Shown: in pieces, positions 46,067 through 55,866 of the stretch
Position numbering within the stretch: position 1 is the first letter of the stretch
How the letters are laid out: every line of letters starts with the position of its first letter
Assembly: GCA_017304945.1 (NCBI GenBank)
Contig: JAFKLG010000064.1
Coordinates: 27,624 to 91,623 of the forward strand
Direction of reading: 5' to 3'
Source: Rhodospirillales bacterium
GTDB lineage: Bacteria; Pseudomonadota; Alphaproteobacteria; Acetobacterales; Acetobacteraceae
Length of the DNA: 64,000 nt
Translations under genes and position numbers: made by a program
Notes under the pieces: model-generated
Seen by the model: the letters and a program-made list of their open reading frames with translations, nothing else
Told to the model about the DNA's origin: nothing
Database searches by the model: none

Positions 46067-46167
46067 GTCGGAGCGGCCGCGTCCCCACTCCGCACCCGCA
46101 CGCGCCGGGGTGACCGCCAGCGGGCCCGCGCCTACACTCCGCGGACGCAGAGCAGGAGCCAGGCGGC

Positions 46168-47232
46168 ATGTCTTACGAGCCGAAGCGGTTCGACTTTTCC
46201 ATTCCGGTCCGCATCAACCTCTATTCCGATACCCAGACCCGTCCGACCCGCGCGATGAAGCAGGCGATGCTCGACGCCGACATGGGCGACGAGCAGGGCG
46301 GTTCCGATCCCTCCGTCTGGGCGCTCTGCGACAAGGCCGCCGCCCTGATGGGCAAGGAAGCGGCGATGTTCCTGCCCTCGGGCACCATGTGCAATCAGGT
46401 GGCGCTCGCCACCCATTGCCGGCCCGGGGACGAGGTGCTCGCGCATGTCGATGCGCATATCCAGGGCGCCGAGGCGGGCGGCCCCGGCGCCATCGCCGGC
46501 GTCATGGTCCGTGGCCTGCCGGGACCGCGTGGCCAGTTCACCGCCGAGACGCTGGAAGCCGCGATCACCCCGGTCTCCCGCTATGCTCCGCCGCAGCGCC
46601 TGGTCGAGGTGGAGCAGACCGCCAACAAGGGCGGCGGCACGGTCTGGAGCGTGCAGGCGCTGAACGAGGTCGCCGCGGTCGCCCATCGGCACGGGCTGCT
46701 CGTCCACATGGACGGCGCGCGGCTGATGAACGCGGCCGTGGCGCTGGGCGTCCCCGCCTCGGAGATCGTCGCCGGCTGTGACACCGTCTGGCTCGACTTC
46801 ACCAAGGGGCTTGGCGCGCCGCTGGGCGCCGTGCTGGCGGGCTCGCGGGAATTCATCGGCGAGGCGTGGCGCTGGAAGCAGCGCCTCGGTGGGTCGATGC
46901 GCCAGGGCGGCATGAACGCCGCCGCCTGCTCCTACGCGCTCGACCACCATGTCGAGCGGCTGGCCGAGGACCACGCCAACGCGCGCAGCCTGGCCCGCGG
47001 CCTGGCCCAGATCGAGGGCATCACGGTCGAGGAGCCGGAGACCAATCTGGTGTTCTTCTCGACCGAGGGCACCGGCCTGACGGCGGCCGACCTCGCCGCG
47101 CGGCTGCGGCCGCACGGGGTGATGTTCTCGATCTCCGACACCTATCGCGGCCGCGCCTGCCTGCACCTGGACGTCTCGGCGGCGCAGGTGGAGGAGGCGA
47201 TCGCCCTGTTCCGCCAGGCGGTGAACCGCTGA
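46168..47232 (+). CDS. ltaE: Low-specificity threonine aldolase-like PLP enzyme
   Basis: This 354-aa fold-type I PLP enzyme splits threonine/allo-threonine to glycine and acetaldehyde. NLYSDTQTRPTRAMKQAM opens the family domain. The PLP lysine is Lys213 in DFTKGLGAPLG, MDGARLMNA carries the cofactor Asp, and MRQGGMNAAACSYAL is conserved. A close alternative is a beta-eliminating lyase. It is a single gene, not clearly in an operon. Confidence 0.92.
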   Translation: MSYEPKRFDFSIPVRINLYSDTQTRPTRAMKQAMLDADMGDEQGGSDPSVWALCDKAAALMGKEAAMFLPSGTMCNQVALATHCRPGDEVLAHVDAHIQGAEAGGPGAIAGVMVRGLPGPRGQFTAETLEAAITPVSRYAPPQRLVEVEQTANKGGGTVWSVQALNEVAAVAHRHGLLVHMDGARLMNAAVALGVPASEIVAGCDTVWLDFTKGLGAPLGAVLAGSREFIGEAWRWKQRLGGSMRQGGMNAAACSYALDHHVERLAEDHANARSLARGLAQIEGITVEEPETNLVFFSTEGTGLTAADLAARLRPHGVMFSISDTYRGRACLHLDVSAAQVEEAIALFRQAVNR

Positions 47233-47278
47233 CGCAAACCGCCTGACCGGCGCGGGGTCGTCCCCCCGCCGCCTCCCG

Positions 47279-48784
47279 TCAGGCGGCGGGCAACGTCAGT
47301 CGCGCGAGCAGCCCGCCTTCCGCGGCGCGGTCCAGCGCGAGCGCGCCGTCGTACAGCCGCGCCAGGTCGGCGACGATCGCCAGTCCCAGGCCCGATCCCG
47401 GCTTCTCCTCGTCGAACCGCGCGCCGCGTGCCTGCGCCTCCGCGAGCTGGGCTGCGGGCAGGCCGGGCCCGTCATCGGTGACGGTGACGGCGACCTGGTT
47501 CGGCGCGGCGGCCGCGATCTGCAGCCCGACCCGTCCCTGCGCCCATTTGCAGGCATTCTCCATCAGGTTGCCGATCATCTCGGCCAGGTCCTGGCGCTCG
47601 CAGCGCACCGCAAGCGTGGCCGGCCCGTCCACCACGATCGCGACAGTGCTGCCGGCCTGCAGGCGCCGCAGCGCCGCCGCGATCTCCTCGGCCACCGGCC
47701 GCACCTCGGTCCGGCTGCCGGCCGCCCCGGCGAGCGCCGCCGCGCGGGCGCGCGCAAGGTGGTGCTGCACGATGTGGTCCGCCGCTTCGAGCTCACGAGC
47801 GGCCAGCGCGAGATCCGCCGCCGACCCGCCATCCAGCGCGTTGCGCAACACCGCGAGCCGGGTGCGCAGCGCATGCGCCAGATTGCCCACGTGATTGCGG
47901 GCGCGGTCCACGGTGGCGCGGTTCTGCCGCACCAGCGCGTCGATCTCAGCGACCAGCGGCTCCACTTCCCGCGGCACCGCGACCCGCAGCTCCGTCCGCC
48001 GCCCGCTGCGCAGGCTGGCGACGGCGCGGCGCAACCGGCGCAGCGGCCGCAGCCCGATCGACACCGTCGCCACCACCACGGCGACCAGCCCCATGCCGAT
48101 CACCACGAACGTCATCGCGAGCGAGCGCCGCAGAAATGAGATCTCGCGGTCGAGCGCGTCCCGCGCGACCGCCACCTGCACATGCAGGGGCTGCGCGGCA
48201 TCCGGCAGCACGATCTCGCGCTCCAGCACGCGCAGGCGTTGGTGGCGCGGGCCGGCCACGTCCTTGGTTTGCAGCGCGAAGCCGTGCCCCCGCACCACCG
48301 GCAGCCGCTGGTCCCAGAGCGAGCGGGAGGCCGCGACCCGGTCGGGCGCGGCGGTGATCTGCCAATAGGTGCCGGACAGCGGCTGCTCGAAGCGCGGTTC
48401 GGCGATCGGATGGGTCAGCACCGGGTCGCCGTTCGCGTCCAGGCCCGCCGCCGCGATCACCTGGTCGAGCAGGGCGATGCTGCGCGAATCGAACGATTCC
48501 CGAAGCTGCTGCACGACCAGGCCGGAGACCTGCACCCAGGCCGCCGCCAGGCCGACCGCGACCCACAGCGCCGTCGCCAGCGCGAGCCGCACCGTGAGCG
48601 AGCGGGGCAGCCAGACCCGACCGCCCTGGCGCGGAGTGCCCGCCGCCGGCGCGGAGTCCGCCGGATCGCCGTCATTCGCCGCCGCCGTGGCCTCGGTCGG
48701 GCCGGCGGGCGAACCGCCCCCAGCGCCGGCCGAAGCGCGATCCGGCGGTCGCGCGGCCGCCCCGTCGGGGGCGCCATCACCCAT
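47279..48784 (-). CDS. Two-component sensor histidine kinase
   Basis: This 501-aa inner-membrane kinase has a long Pro/Ala-rich cytoplasmic N-terminus (1-60) and TM1 (about 66-88). A periplasmic sensor of about 130 residues and TM2 (about 222-243) follow, then HAMP and the phospho-accepting His304 (NLAHALRTRL). The ATPase domain shows NLMENACKWA, DDGPGLP and GSGLGLAI. It overlaps the response regulator by 8 bp. PhoQ-like kinases have this layout; the signal is not known, but PepSY and exported neighbours suggest metal or envelope stress. Confidence 0.93.
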   Translation of the reverse strand: MGDGAPDGAAARPPDRASAGAGGGSPAGPTEATAAANDGDPADSAPAAGTPRQGGRVWLPRSLTVRLALATALWVAVGLAAAWVQVSGLVVQQLRESFDSRSIALLDQVIAAAGLDANGDPVLTHPIAEPRFEQPLSGTYWQITAAPDRVAASRSLWDQRLPVVRGHGFALQTKDVAGPRHQRLRVLEREIVLPDAAQPLHVQVAVARDALDREISFLRRSLAMTFVVIGMGLVAVVVATVSIGLRPLRRLRRAVASLRSGRRTELRVAVPREVEPLVAEIDALVRQNRATVDRARNHVGNLAHALRTRLAVLRNALDGGSAADLALAARELEAADHIVQHHLARARAAALAGAAGSRTEVRPVAEEIAAALRRLQAGSTVAIVVDGPATLAVRCERQDLAEMIGNLMENACKWAQGRVGLQIAAAAPNQVAVTVTDDGPGLPAAQLAEAQARGARFDEEKPGSGLGLAIVADLARLYDGALALDRAAEGGLLARLTLPAA

Positions 48785-49445
48785 GCGCGGCGCCGGCCAG
48801 CCGGTAGCCCTGGCCGCGGATCGTCTCGATCAGCCCGTCGCCCAGCTTGCGCCGCAGCCGCCCGACGATGACCTCCAGCGTGTTGGAGTCGCGGTCGAAA
48901 TCCTGCGCGTACAGATGCTCCGTCAGCTCCGTCTTGGAGACGGGCTGGCCGATCCGATGCGCCAGATAGGCGAGCAGGTTGAACTCGAGCGTGGTCAGCC
49001 GCACCGGCGCCCCATTCAGCGTCACCTGCTTCAGCACCGTGTCGATGCTGAGCGGTCCGCAGGCGATCTCCGGCCGCGCATGCCCGTGGGCGCGGCGGAT
49101 CAGCGCCTTCACCCGCGCGATCAACTCCGCCATGGCGAACGGCTTGGCGAGGTAGTCGTCGGCGCCGGCGTTCAGCCCCTCCACCTTCTCCGCCCAGCCG
49201 CCGCGCGCGGTCAGCACCAGCACCGGCATGGTCCGCCCCGCCGACCGCCACCGGCGCAACACGCTGAGCCCGTCGAGCTTCGGCAGGCCGAGGTCCAGCA
49301 CCACGGCGTCATAGGGTTCGGTCTCGCCGAGGAACGACGCCTCCTCCCCATCCGGCGCGAGGTCGACGGCGAAGTCGGCCTGTTCCAGCGCCGCGCGAAG
49401 CTGGGCCGCCAGCGCCGTGGTGTCCTCGACCACCAGCACGCGCAT
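48777..49445 (-). CDS. OmpR-family response regulator
   Basis: This 222-aa protein has a receiver with Asp8, phospho-accepting Asp51 (VVLDLGLP) and Lys101 (KPF). A winged helix follows with EFNLLAYLAHRIGQPVSKTE and the DNA-recognition RDSNTLEVIVGRLRRKLG. It overlaps the PepSY gene by 4 bp (ATGA) and the kinase by 8 bp, so the three form one operon. Confidence 0.95.
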   Translation of the reverse strand: MRVLVVEDTTALAAQLRAALEQADFAVDLAPDGEEASFLGETEPYDAVVLDLGLPKLDGLSVLRRWRSAGRTMPVLVLTARGGWAEKVEGLNAGADDYLAKPFAMAELIARVKALIRRAHGHARPEIACGPLSIDTVLKQVTLNGAPVRLTTLEFNLLAYLAHRIGQPVSKTELTEHLYAQDFDRDSNTLEVIVGRLRRKLGDGLIETIRGQGYRLAGAAHG

Positions 49446-49774
49446 CAGCGCTTCTCCCGCACCGGCCCGCGGCTGCCGATCACCTGTCCGGTCGCGGCGT
49501 CGATGGTCAGCATGAACAGGTGGCCAGCCGGCGGGAGCAGCTTGAACTCGTAGACCCAGCGGCCGTGCTCACGTTCCAGCTCCGTCTCGATCACCCGGCC
49601 GTCATACCGCGACTCGACGGTCGTGAGCAGTTCGGAGAGCGGCCGGATCTCGCCCGCCTGCAGGGCCGCCCGCGCGGAGCGCGCGTCCTCGTTGCCGCGC
49701 GCATCGTGGGCCTGGGTCGGCGCCGGCGCGCCCAGCACCAGGGGCAGGAACAGCAGGGGCCAGCGGGCGCGCAT
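49445..49774 (-). CDS. Exported PepSY-domain protein
   Basis: From ATG 49774 the product is 109 aa, with a signal peptide (RWPLLFLPLVLGAPAPTQA, cleavage near residue 20). The single PepSY domain has VIETELEREHGRWVYEFKLL and FMLTIDAATGQVI. PepSY proteins often inhibit proteases or sense ligands in the periplasm. As first gene before a two-component pair it is likely an accessory sensor or target. A longer frame to 49915 overlaps the divergent gene and is unlikely. Confidence 0.85.
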   Translation of the reverse strand: MRARWPLLFLPLVLGAPAPTQAHDARGNEDARSARAALQAGEIRPLSELLTTVESRYDGRVIETELEREHGRWVYEFKLLPPAGHLFMLTIDAATGQVIGSRGPVREKR

Positions 49775-49901
49775 CCCGCCTGGATAATGCCACGATGCTG
49801 AACCGAGGCTGAACGGACGGCTCAGCTTCGGTTCAGCTTCCCCGCGGCAGGCTGGGTTCCGTCGCGCCGGTCGGTCCGGCGCCGCGACAGGAGAGAACAG
49901 C

Positions 49902-50435
49902 GTGAGCGCATTCAAGACGGTCCCCTACGCAATGGCGGCGATGCTGGTCGCCGGCGCGGCCCTGGCCCAGCCCGCCCAGCCGACCGGGGCGGGCACGCCC
50001 GCCGCCGGCCAGGCCACGACCGGACAGATGCCCGCCAGCGAAGCCCCGGCCACGCAGGCCCCCGCCGGCACAGCGCAGGCCACCCAGCCCCGACCCGCCC
50101 ACAAGGCGATGCCGCGCGTCGCGGCGACGATCTCCGGCAAGGTGGACGCGCTGTTCGGGCGCCAGATCGTGATCGCCGCGGATGACGGGAGCAAGGTGCT
50201 GGTCGATCTCGGCCGCCATGCCCCGTTCAAGCCGGCGCTGACCGTCGGCGAGTCGGTGAAGGTGGCCGGCGAGATGGAGCACAACCACCGCCTGGAGGCG
50301 CGTGAGCTGACCCGCGCGAACGGCACGGCGGTGCCGCTGGGCAATGCGCGTCATGCCGAGGGCAAGCGCCATTGGCATCACGAGCACGCGGCGGCGGCGC
50401 CCGCCAACGGTTCGGCCACCACCGGCACGAACTGA
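49902..50435 (+). CDS. Exported His-rich protein with OB-like domain
   Basis: This 177-aa protein starts at GTG 49902 behind AGGAGAG. Signal peptide residues 1-22 end ALAQ. A Pro/Thr/Ala-rich linker (23-70) leads to a beta-rich domain (ISGKVDALFGRQIVIAADDG and VGESVKVAGEMEHN) like a small OB fold (DUF5666-like). The tail is His-rich (KRHWHHEHAAA), which may bind metal. It is divergent from the PepSY operon across 127 bp and likely regulated by it. Confidence 0.78.
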   Translation: MSAFKTVPYAMAAMLVAGAALAQPAQPTGAGTPAAGQATTGQMPASEAPATQAPAGTAQATQPRPAHKAMPRVAATISGKVDALFGRQIVIAADDGSKVLVDLGRHAPFKPALTVGESVKVAGEMEHNHRLEARELTRANGTAVPLGNARHAEGKRHWHHEHAAAAPANGSATTGTN

Positions 50436-50505
50436 TCCGCCGCATCGTCCGGCAGGTCCCGCCGCGCCGCGGTGGGGCCTGCCCCCGGGATTTGGGGGTA
50501 ATCGC

Positions 50506-51039
50506 ATGTATTCCGTGGCATCACGCGCCTTTCACTGGATGATGGCGGGGCTGATCGGGCTGGCCTTCGCGTTGGTCTGGCTGCGCGAGGACCTGCCCAA
50601 GGGGGACCTGCGCACCGGTATGCTGTCCTGGCACATGGATGCCGGGCTGCTGGTGCTCGCGCTGGTGCTGCCGCGGGTGATCGCGCGGCTGCTCGGGGGC
50701 ACGCCAGCGCTCGCGCACATGCCGCCCTGGCAGCGGATCCTGGCGCGGGCCGGCGAGGGCGGGCTCTATCTGATGATGCTGCTCCAGCCGCTGATGGGCT
50801 GGCTCGCGGTGAACCTGTCCGGCCGCCCGGTGTCGCTGCTGGGCTTCGGATTGCCGGCCTTGAGCGGTCCCGATCCGGCGCTGCGCAGCCTCGTGGCGGA
50901 GCTGCACGAGGTCGGCGGCTGGGCGATCCTGGTGCTGGTCGGGCTGCACGTGGCCGCGGCGCTGTACCACCACGTGCTGTGCCGGGACGACGTGCTCGCC
51001 TCCATGCTCTGGCAGGGCCTGCGCCGACCCGACGCATGA
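50506..51039 (+). CDS. Cytochrome b561-type membrane protein
   Basis: From ATG 50506 the product is 177 aa with four membrane helices. Heme-ligand histidines are in FHWMMAG, WHMDAG, LHEVGGW and LHVAAALYHH. CybB-like proteins oxidise superoxide or pass electrons to quinone in the inner membrane. It follows the His-rich exported protein by 70 bp and could be co-transcribed. Confidence 0.92.
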   Translation: MYSVASRAFHWMMAGLIGLAFALVWLREDLPKGDLRTGMLSWHMDAGLLVLALVLPRVIARLLGGTPALAHMPPWQRILARAGEGGLYLMMLLQPLMGWLAVNLSGRPVSLLGFGLPALSGPDPALRSLVAELHEVGGWAILVLVGLHVAAALYHHVLCRDDVLASMLWQGLRRPDA

Positions 51040-51073
51040 GGCCGGTCCGCGCGGGCGACGGGACGGGAGCCGG

Positions 51074-52045
51074 CTACTCGTCCCGCCGCGGCCGGGACAG
51101 CAGCGCCGCCATCGCCTCGGCGAGCGTGGTGCGGCCGGCCAGCAGCGCCGCAACTTCGGCGCAGATCGGCAGCTCCACGCCCCCGGCCGCGCCGGCCCGC
51201 GCCACCAGCGCAGGGGCGGTGGTCACGCCCTCGGTCACGGCGTCGCGGGCGGCGAGGATGTCCGCCAGCGCCTCGCCCCGGCCCAGTGCCACGCCGAGGC
51301 TGAAGTTGCGGCTGGCGGGTCCGGTGCAGGTGAGCAGCAGGTCGCCGAGACCGGACAGCCCCATCACCGTCTCGGCCTTGCCGCCCAGCGCCACCACCAG
51401 CCGCGCGAGTTCGGCGAGGCCACGGGTGATCAGGGCGGCCCGCGCGTTCTCGCCGAGACCGGCGCCGATCACCGCCCCGGCGGCAATCGCGATCACGTTC
51501 TTGGCGGCACCGCCGATCTGCGCCCCGATCGAGTCGTCGTTGCCGTAGAGCCGGAAAGCGGCCGTCCCCAACCGCGCCGCCACCCGGTCCCGCAGCGCCG
51601 CGTCGGGGCCCGCCACCACCGCGGCCGCCGGCAGTCCGGCAGCGATCTCATGCGCGAAATTGGGTCCGGTCAGCACCATGACCGGCCGGTTCGGCTGCAC
51701 CGCGGCCAGCACCTCGAGCGGCAGCAAGCCGGTCCCGGTCTCGACCCCTTTCGCGCACACGACCAGGGGTCCGCTGCCGGACAGCCGCGCCGCCACGCTG
51801 CGGAGCTGCTGCATCGGCACGGCGAGCAGGGTGAGCGCCGCCCCGGCCGGCAGGTCGGCCGTGACCGCCACCTCGGGCGGCAGGGGATGGTTCGGCAGGC
51901 GCGGGTTCTCCCGCGTCCGCGCGATGGCTGCGGCGCGTCCAGGGTCGCGCGCCCAGAGCGTGACCGCGCCGCCCGCCCGCGCCGCCTGGATCGCGAGGGC
52001 GGTGCCCCAGGCGCCGGCCCCCAGCACCGCGACGGTCTCATTCAT
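51074..52045 (-). CDS. gpsA: NAD(P)-dependent glycerol-3-phosphate dehydrogenase
   Basis: This 323-aa protein makes sn-glycerol-3-phosphate for phospholipids. The Rossmann loop VLGAGAWGTALA is at residues 6-17, then LLAVPMQQLR, CAKGVETGTG, GPNFAHEIAAGLPAA and the catalytic Lys region GAAKNVIAIAAG. GLSGLGDLLLTC is also typical. It overlaps rlmJ by 8 bp and is last of tsaD-rlmJ-gpsA. Confidence 0.96.
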   Translation of the reverse strand: MNETVAVLGAGAWGTALAIQAARAGGAVTLWARDPGRAAAIARTRENPRLPNHPLPPEVAVTADLPAGAALTLLAVPMQQLRSVAARLSGSGPLVVCAKGVETGTGLLPLEVLAAVQPNRPVMVLTGPNFAHEIAAGLPAAAVVAGPDAALRDRVAARLGTAAFRLYGNDDSIGAQIGGAAKNVIAIAAGAVIGAGLGENARAALITRGLAELARLVVALGGKAETVMGLSGLGDLLLTCTGPASRNFSLGVALGRGEALADILAARDAVTEGVTTAPALVARAGAAGGVELPICAEVAALLAGRTTLAEAMAALLSRPRRDE

Positions 52046-52895
52046 CGGCGATGCGCTCCAGGTCCCAGCCTTCGCCCTCCTCGCCGAAGCCCAGCCGCTC
52101 CCGCAACGCTGCCAGCAGGGCAGGGGCGGCGGTCTCGAACCCGTAGGGCGGGTTGACCACCAGCAGCCCGCATCCGTTCAGCCGCGCTGGGTCGAGCGGC
52201 TCGCGCAGCCACAGCTCCGCCGCGACCACGTCGCGCAGCCCGCTCTCGCCGACCGCGTCGAGGAACGCCCGCACCGGGGCGCGATGCTTGATCGGGTACC
52301 AGGCCGCCAGCACGCCGGTCGGAAACCGCGCGGCCGCGGTGGCGAGGCCGGTGGCGAGCCGCGCGAACTCCTGCCGGTCCTCGAACGGCGGATCCAGCAG
52401 GACGAGGCCCCGCTTCTCGCGCGGCGGGAGCAGGCCGCGCAGCGCCTCCCAGGCATCGCGCTGGTGCACCGCCACCTGCGGATCGTGGCCGAAATACCGC
52501 CGCAGTGCCGCGGCTTCCTCCGGATGCAGTTCGCAGCAGGCGAGCCGATCCTGCGGCCGGAGCAGCGCGCGGAGCAGGGAAGGCGAGCCGGGATACGCGT
52601 TGTCTCCCTCGCCTCCGGCGGAGCGGGACGGGAGCGCAAGGGCCGCGGCGACCGAGGCGAGATACGGCGCCAGCGCCGCCGGCGGATCGGCGCGCAGACG
52701 GCGGATCCCGGCCTCCGCTTCGCCGGTCCGGCGGGCCCGTTCGTCCGTCAGGTCGTAGCGGCCGGCGCCGGCATGCGTGTCCAGCACGAATAGCGGGGCC
52801 GGCTTGCGCTGCAGCGCCTGCACCAGCCAGACCAGCAGCGCGTGCTTCATGCAATCGGCGAAGTTGCCGGCGTGGAAGCCGTGACGGTAGTTCAC
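52038..52895 (-). CDS. rlmJ: 23S rRNA (adenine2030-N6)-methyltransferase RlmJ
   Basis: This 285-aa protein starts at GTG 52895 behind AGGA. The N-terminus MNYRHGFHAGNFADCMKH is the family hallmark. The SAM site is VLDTHAGAGRYDL and the catalytic motif VLLDPPFEDRQEF contains DPPF. It methylates A2030 of 23S rRNA. It lies 40 bp after tsaD, in the same leftward operon. Confidence 0.95.
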   Translation of the reverse strand: MNYRHGFHAGNFADCMKHALLVWLVQALQRKPAPLFVLDTHAGAGRYDLTDERARRTGEAEAGIRRLRADPPAALAPYLASVAAALALPSRSAGGEGDNAYPGSPSLLRALLRPQDRLACCELHPEEAAALRRYFGHDPQVAVHQRDAWEALRGLLPPREKRGLVLLDPPFEDRQEFARLATGLATAAARFPTGVLAAWYPIKHRAPVRAFLDAVGESGLRDVVAAELWLREPLDPARLNGCGLLVVNPPYGFETAAPALLAALRERLGFGEEGEGWDLERIADE

Positions 52896-52935
52896 GGCCG
52901 GTTCCTCATGCGCCGTCCGTCCATGCGGGGATCGG

Positions 52936-53994
52936 TCATGCCGCCGGCCGCAGATCGGCGGAGTCGAGCGGCCAGCGCGGCCGCGGCGCGAAGTCCAGCG
53001 GGCTGGTCCAGCCCAGCCGCAGCCGCTCGATCCCGGTCCAGGCCACCATCACCGCGTTGTCGGTGCACAGCCGCAGCGGCGGCGCGGCCAGCCGGAACCC
53101 CGCCCGTGCGGCCGCTTCCTCCAGCGCCGCGCGCACCGCCCTGTTGGCGGCGACGCCCCCGGCGACCACCAGCAGGTCGGCCGCGGGCGCGCGGGCGCGC
53201 ATCATCGCCATGGCATGGCGGGCGCGGTCGGCCAGCACCTCGGTCACCGCGGCCTGGAAGCTCGCGGCGATGTCGGCGGCGTCCTGCTGCGGCAGCGGAC
53301 CCGCCGGATAGCGCGCCACCACCTGCGCCACCGCGGTCTTCAGGCCGGAGAAACTGAAGTCGCACCCCTCCCGCCGCAGCATCGGCCGCGGGAAGTCGTG
53401 CCGGCGCGGATCGCCACGCGCCGCCAGCCGCTCGAGCGCCGGCCCGCCCGGCCAGCCGAGGCCGAGCAGCTTGGCGACCTTGTCGAACGCCTCCCCGGCG
53501 GCGTCGTCCACCGTGCCGCCCAGGCGCACGTGCCGCCCCACGCCTTCCACCGCGACGCACTGGCAATGCCCGCCGGACACCAGCAGCAGCAGGTAGGGAA
53601 AGCCGGCGCCCCCCGGCATCAGGCCGGGCAGCCGCGCGGTCAGCGCATGCGCCTCGAGATGGTTGACCGCGACGTAGGGCAGGGCGGCCGCCATCGCGAG
53701 GCCCTTGGCCATCAGGCTGCCCACGATCAGCCCGCCGATCAGTCCCGGCCCGCCGCTCGCCGCCACGCCGCCCAAGTCGCGCACACCCAGCCCCGCCTGC
53801 GCCAGCAGCGCCGTGACCTGGTCGGGGAGGTAGTGCAGATGCGCCCGCGCGGCGATCTCCGGCACCACCCCGCCGAACGCCGCGTGCTCGCGCGTCTGGC
53901 TCAGCACCGTCTCGGCCAGGATGCGCCCATCCGCGTCCAGCAGCGCCGTCGCCGTCTCGTCGCAGGAGGTCTCGATGCCGAGAACCGGCCCCAT
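52936..53994 (-). CDS. tsaD: tRNA threonylcarbamoyladenosine transferase TsaD
   Basis: From ATG 53994 the product is 352 aa; ATG 54009 adds 5 residues. It transfers threonylcarbamoyl to A37 of ANN-reading tRNAs. The N-terminus [15 protein letters not shown], the metal motif [19 protein letters not shown] and [13 protein letters not shown] are conserved ASKHA/TsaD features. It is divergent from hemC, a common alphaproteobacterial arrangement. Confidence 0.96.
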   Translation of the reverse strand: MGPVLGIETSCDETATALLDADGRILAETVLSQTREHAAFGGVVPEIAARAHLHYLPDQVTALLAQAGLGVRDLGGVAASGGPGLIGGLIVGSLMAKGLAMAAALPYVAVNHLEAHALTARLPGLMPGGAGFPYLLLLVSGGHCQCVAVEGVGRHVRLGGTVDDAAGEAFDKVAKLLGLGWPGGPALERLAARGDPRRHDFPRPMLRREGCDFSFSGLKTAVAQVVARYPAGPLPQQDAADIAASFQAAVTEVLADRARHAMAMMRARAPAADLLVVAGGVAANRAVRAALEEAAARAGFRLAAPPLRLCTDNAVMVAWTGIERLRLGWTSPLDFAPRPRWPLDSADLRPAA

Positions 53995-54045
53995 CCGTAA
54001 TTTTCCCATCTTTCGCCAAACGCGGCGCAGTAATAGGACGCGTGG

Positions 54046-55080
54046 ATGAACGCCGCCATGCCATCGCCGCAGCGCGCCCCCGCATCGCCCGCCGCCCCCG
54101 CGCGGGCCGGCGGCCGCGTCCCCGCGCATACCCGCAGCCTGCCGCTGCGCGTCGGCACCCGGGGCTCCCCGCTCGCGCTCTGGCAGACCCGGTTCTTCCT
54201 GCAGCTCCTGACCCGGTTCTGCCCCGTGCTGCGCGGCATGAACGTGTTCGAGGAGCATGCGATCCGCACCACCGGCGACGCCGTGCAGGATCGCAAGCTG
54301 GCCGATATCGGCGGCAAGGGCCTGTTCGCCAAGGAAATTCATGAGGCCCTGGCCGACGGGCGGGTGGATTTCGCGGTCCACAGCCTGAAGGACCTGGAAA
54401 CCGAATTGCCGTCCGGCATCGTGCTCGCCTGCACCCTGAAGCGGGAGGATGCGCGCGACGCGCTGATCCTGGGGCCGCACTGCGCGCCGATCGATCCGGC
54501 CGACCCGTTCGCCTGCCTGCCCGCCGGCGCCGTGATCGGCACGTCCTCGGTCCGGCGCCAGGCGCAGCTTCTGCACGCGCGGCCCGACCTGCGCGTCACC
54601 ACGATCCGCGGCAACGTCCAGACCCGGCTCGCCAAGCTCGCCGCTGGCGACTGCACCGCCTCGCTGCTCGCGCTGGCCGGGTTGAAGCGGCTGGACATGG
54701 AGGACAAGGCCTCGGTGGTGCTCGACCCCGAGGCGATGGTGCCGGCCGCCGGCCAGGGCATCGTCGGCATCACCGTGCGCGAAAGCGACGGGGAGCTGTG
54801 CGAGCTGCTGAGCGCGATCGAGGACCCGGACGCCAAAGCCGTCTCCACCGCCGAACGCGCGCTGCTGGCCGAACTCGACGGCTCCTGCCGCACCCCGATC
54901 GGCGGCCATGCCCGGCTGTTGCCGACCGGCGACCTGCATTTGACCGGCCTCGTCGCCCGCGCCGACGGCAGCTTCGTGATGAAGCGGGCGCTGCACGGGC
55001 CGGTGGCGGACGCGGCGCGCATCGGCCGGGAGCTGGGTGCCAGCCTGCGGGCGGACAGTCCGCGCGACATCTTCGCCTGA
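54046..55080 (+). CDS. hemC: Hydroxymethylbilane synthase (porphobilinogen deaminase)
   Basis: This 344-aa protein polymerises porphobilinogen to hydroxymethylbilane. [14 protein letters not shown] follows an extra Ala/Pro-rich N-terminus of about 35 residues; a later start is not obvious. The dipyrromethane cofactor Cys lies in [23 protein letters not shown] and [16 protein letters not shown] are conserved. The gene leads hemC-hemD-Mic60-HemY. Confidence 0.96.
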   Translation: MNAAMPSPQRAPASPAAPARAGGRVPAHTRSLPLRVGTRGSPLALWQTRFFLQLLTRFCPVLRGMNVFEEHAIRTTGDAVQDRKLADIGGKGLFAKEIHEALADGRVDFAVHSLKDLETELPSGIVLACTLKREDARDALILGPHCAPIDPADPFACLPAGAVIGTSSVRRQAQLLHARPDLRVTTIRGNVQTRLAKLAAGDCTASLLALAGLKRLDMEDKASVVLDPEAMVPAAGQGIVGITVRESDGELCELLSAIEDPDAKAVSTAERALLAELDGSCRTPIGGHARLLPTGDLHLTGLVARADGSFVMKRALHGPVADAARIGRELGASLRADSPRDIFA

Positions 55081-55089
55081 GCCGGCGGC

Positions 55090-55866
55090 GTGGCCGATCC
55101 GCCGGCCCGCATCGTCCTGATCACGCGCCCGGAGCCCGGCGCGCAGGAGACCGCCTCCCGCGTTGCGGCGATGGGGGCGCGGCCCGTGGTCGCGCCGCTG
55201 CTGCGGATCGAGACGCGGGCGCTGCGATTGCCCGCCGCCCTGCCGGCCGCGGTGCTGGTGACCAGCGGCAACGCCATTCCCGCGCTGCCCGAATGCCTCC
55301 GCGCCGTGCCGCTGTTCGCGGTCGGCGCCGCCACCGCCCGGCGCGCGCGCGAGGCGGGGTTCCGGCAAGTCGAGAGCGCGGACGGCGACGCCTGTGCGCT
55401 CGCCGCCCTGGTGCGTGACCGGTTCGGCCACGATGCGATGCCGGGGGCGGGCGGGCCGCGCGAAGACGCACGCGAACCGGATCGTGACACCGGTCTCCCA
55501 TCCGCCCCCCTGCTGCTCGCCTCCGGCGCGCGGCAGGGAGAGCCGCTCGGCCGCGCGCTGCGAGCCGCCGGGTTCCGGGTGATCCGGCGGGTCGCCTACG
55601 CCGCGTCGCCCGCGACGGTGCTGCCGGAAGCGGCGGCGGCGCTGCTGCGCGAAGGCCTCCCCCATGCCGCGCTCTTCTTCTCCGCCGAAACGGCTCACGC
55701 GTTCGTGCGGCTGGTCACGCGGGCCGGTCTCGGGGCGGCGCTGCGGGCTAGCGAAGCCGTGGCTATCGGGGCGAAGGCGGGCGTGGCATTAGAGGCCCTG
55801 CCGTGGCAGCGTATCCATATCGCCGCGCGGCCCACACAGGATGAGATGCTCGCGCTGCTGCGATGA
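55090..55866 (+). CDS. hemD: Uroporphyrinogen-III synthase
   Basis: This 258-aa protein starts at GTG 55090. HemD sequences are weakly conserved, but [17 protein letters not shown] at the start and [11 protein letters not shown] support the call. [14 protein letters not shown] and [13 protein letters not shown] support it too, as does the position after hemC. It closes hydroxymethylbilane to uroporphyrinogen III. The stop overlaps the next start. Confidence 0.9.
   Translation: MADPPARIVLITRPEPGAQETASRVAAMGARPVVAPLLRIETRALRLPAALPAAVLVTSGNAIPALPECLRAVPLFAVGAATARRAREAGFRQVESADGDACALAALVRDRFGHDAMPGAGGPREDAREPDRDTGLPSAPLLLASGARQGEPLGRALRAAGFRVIRRVAYAASPATVLPEAAAALLREGLPHAALFFSAETAHAFVRLVTRAGLGAALRASEAVAIGAKAGVALEALPWQRIHIAARPTQDEMLALLR

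Noticed and set aside
52936..55698. A 920-codon frame covering tsaD and running antisense through hemC and hemD
   Set aside because: Only the part from 53994 down is TsaD; the rest is low-complexity Arg/Gly/Ala antisense of hemC and hemD, a usual effect of very high GC.
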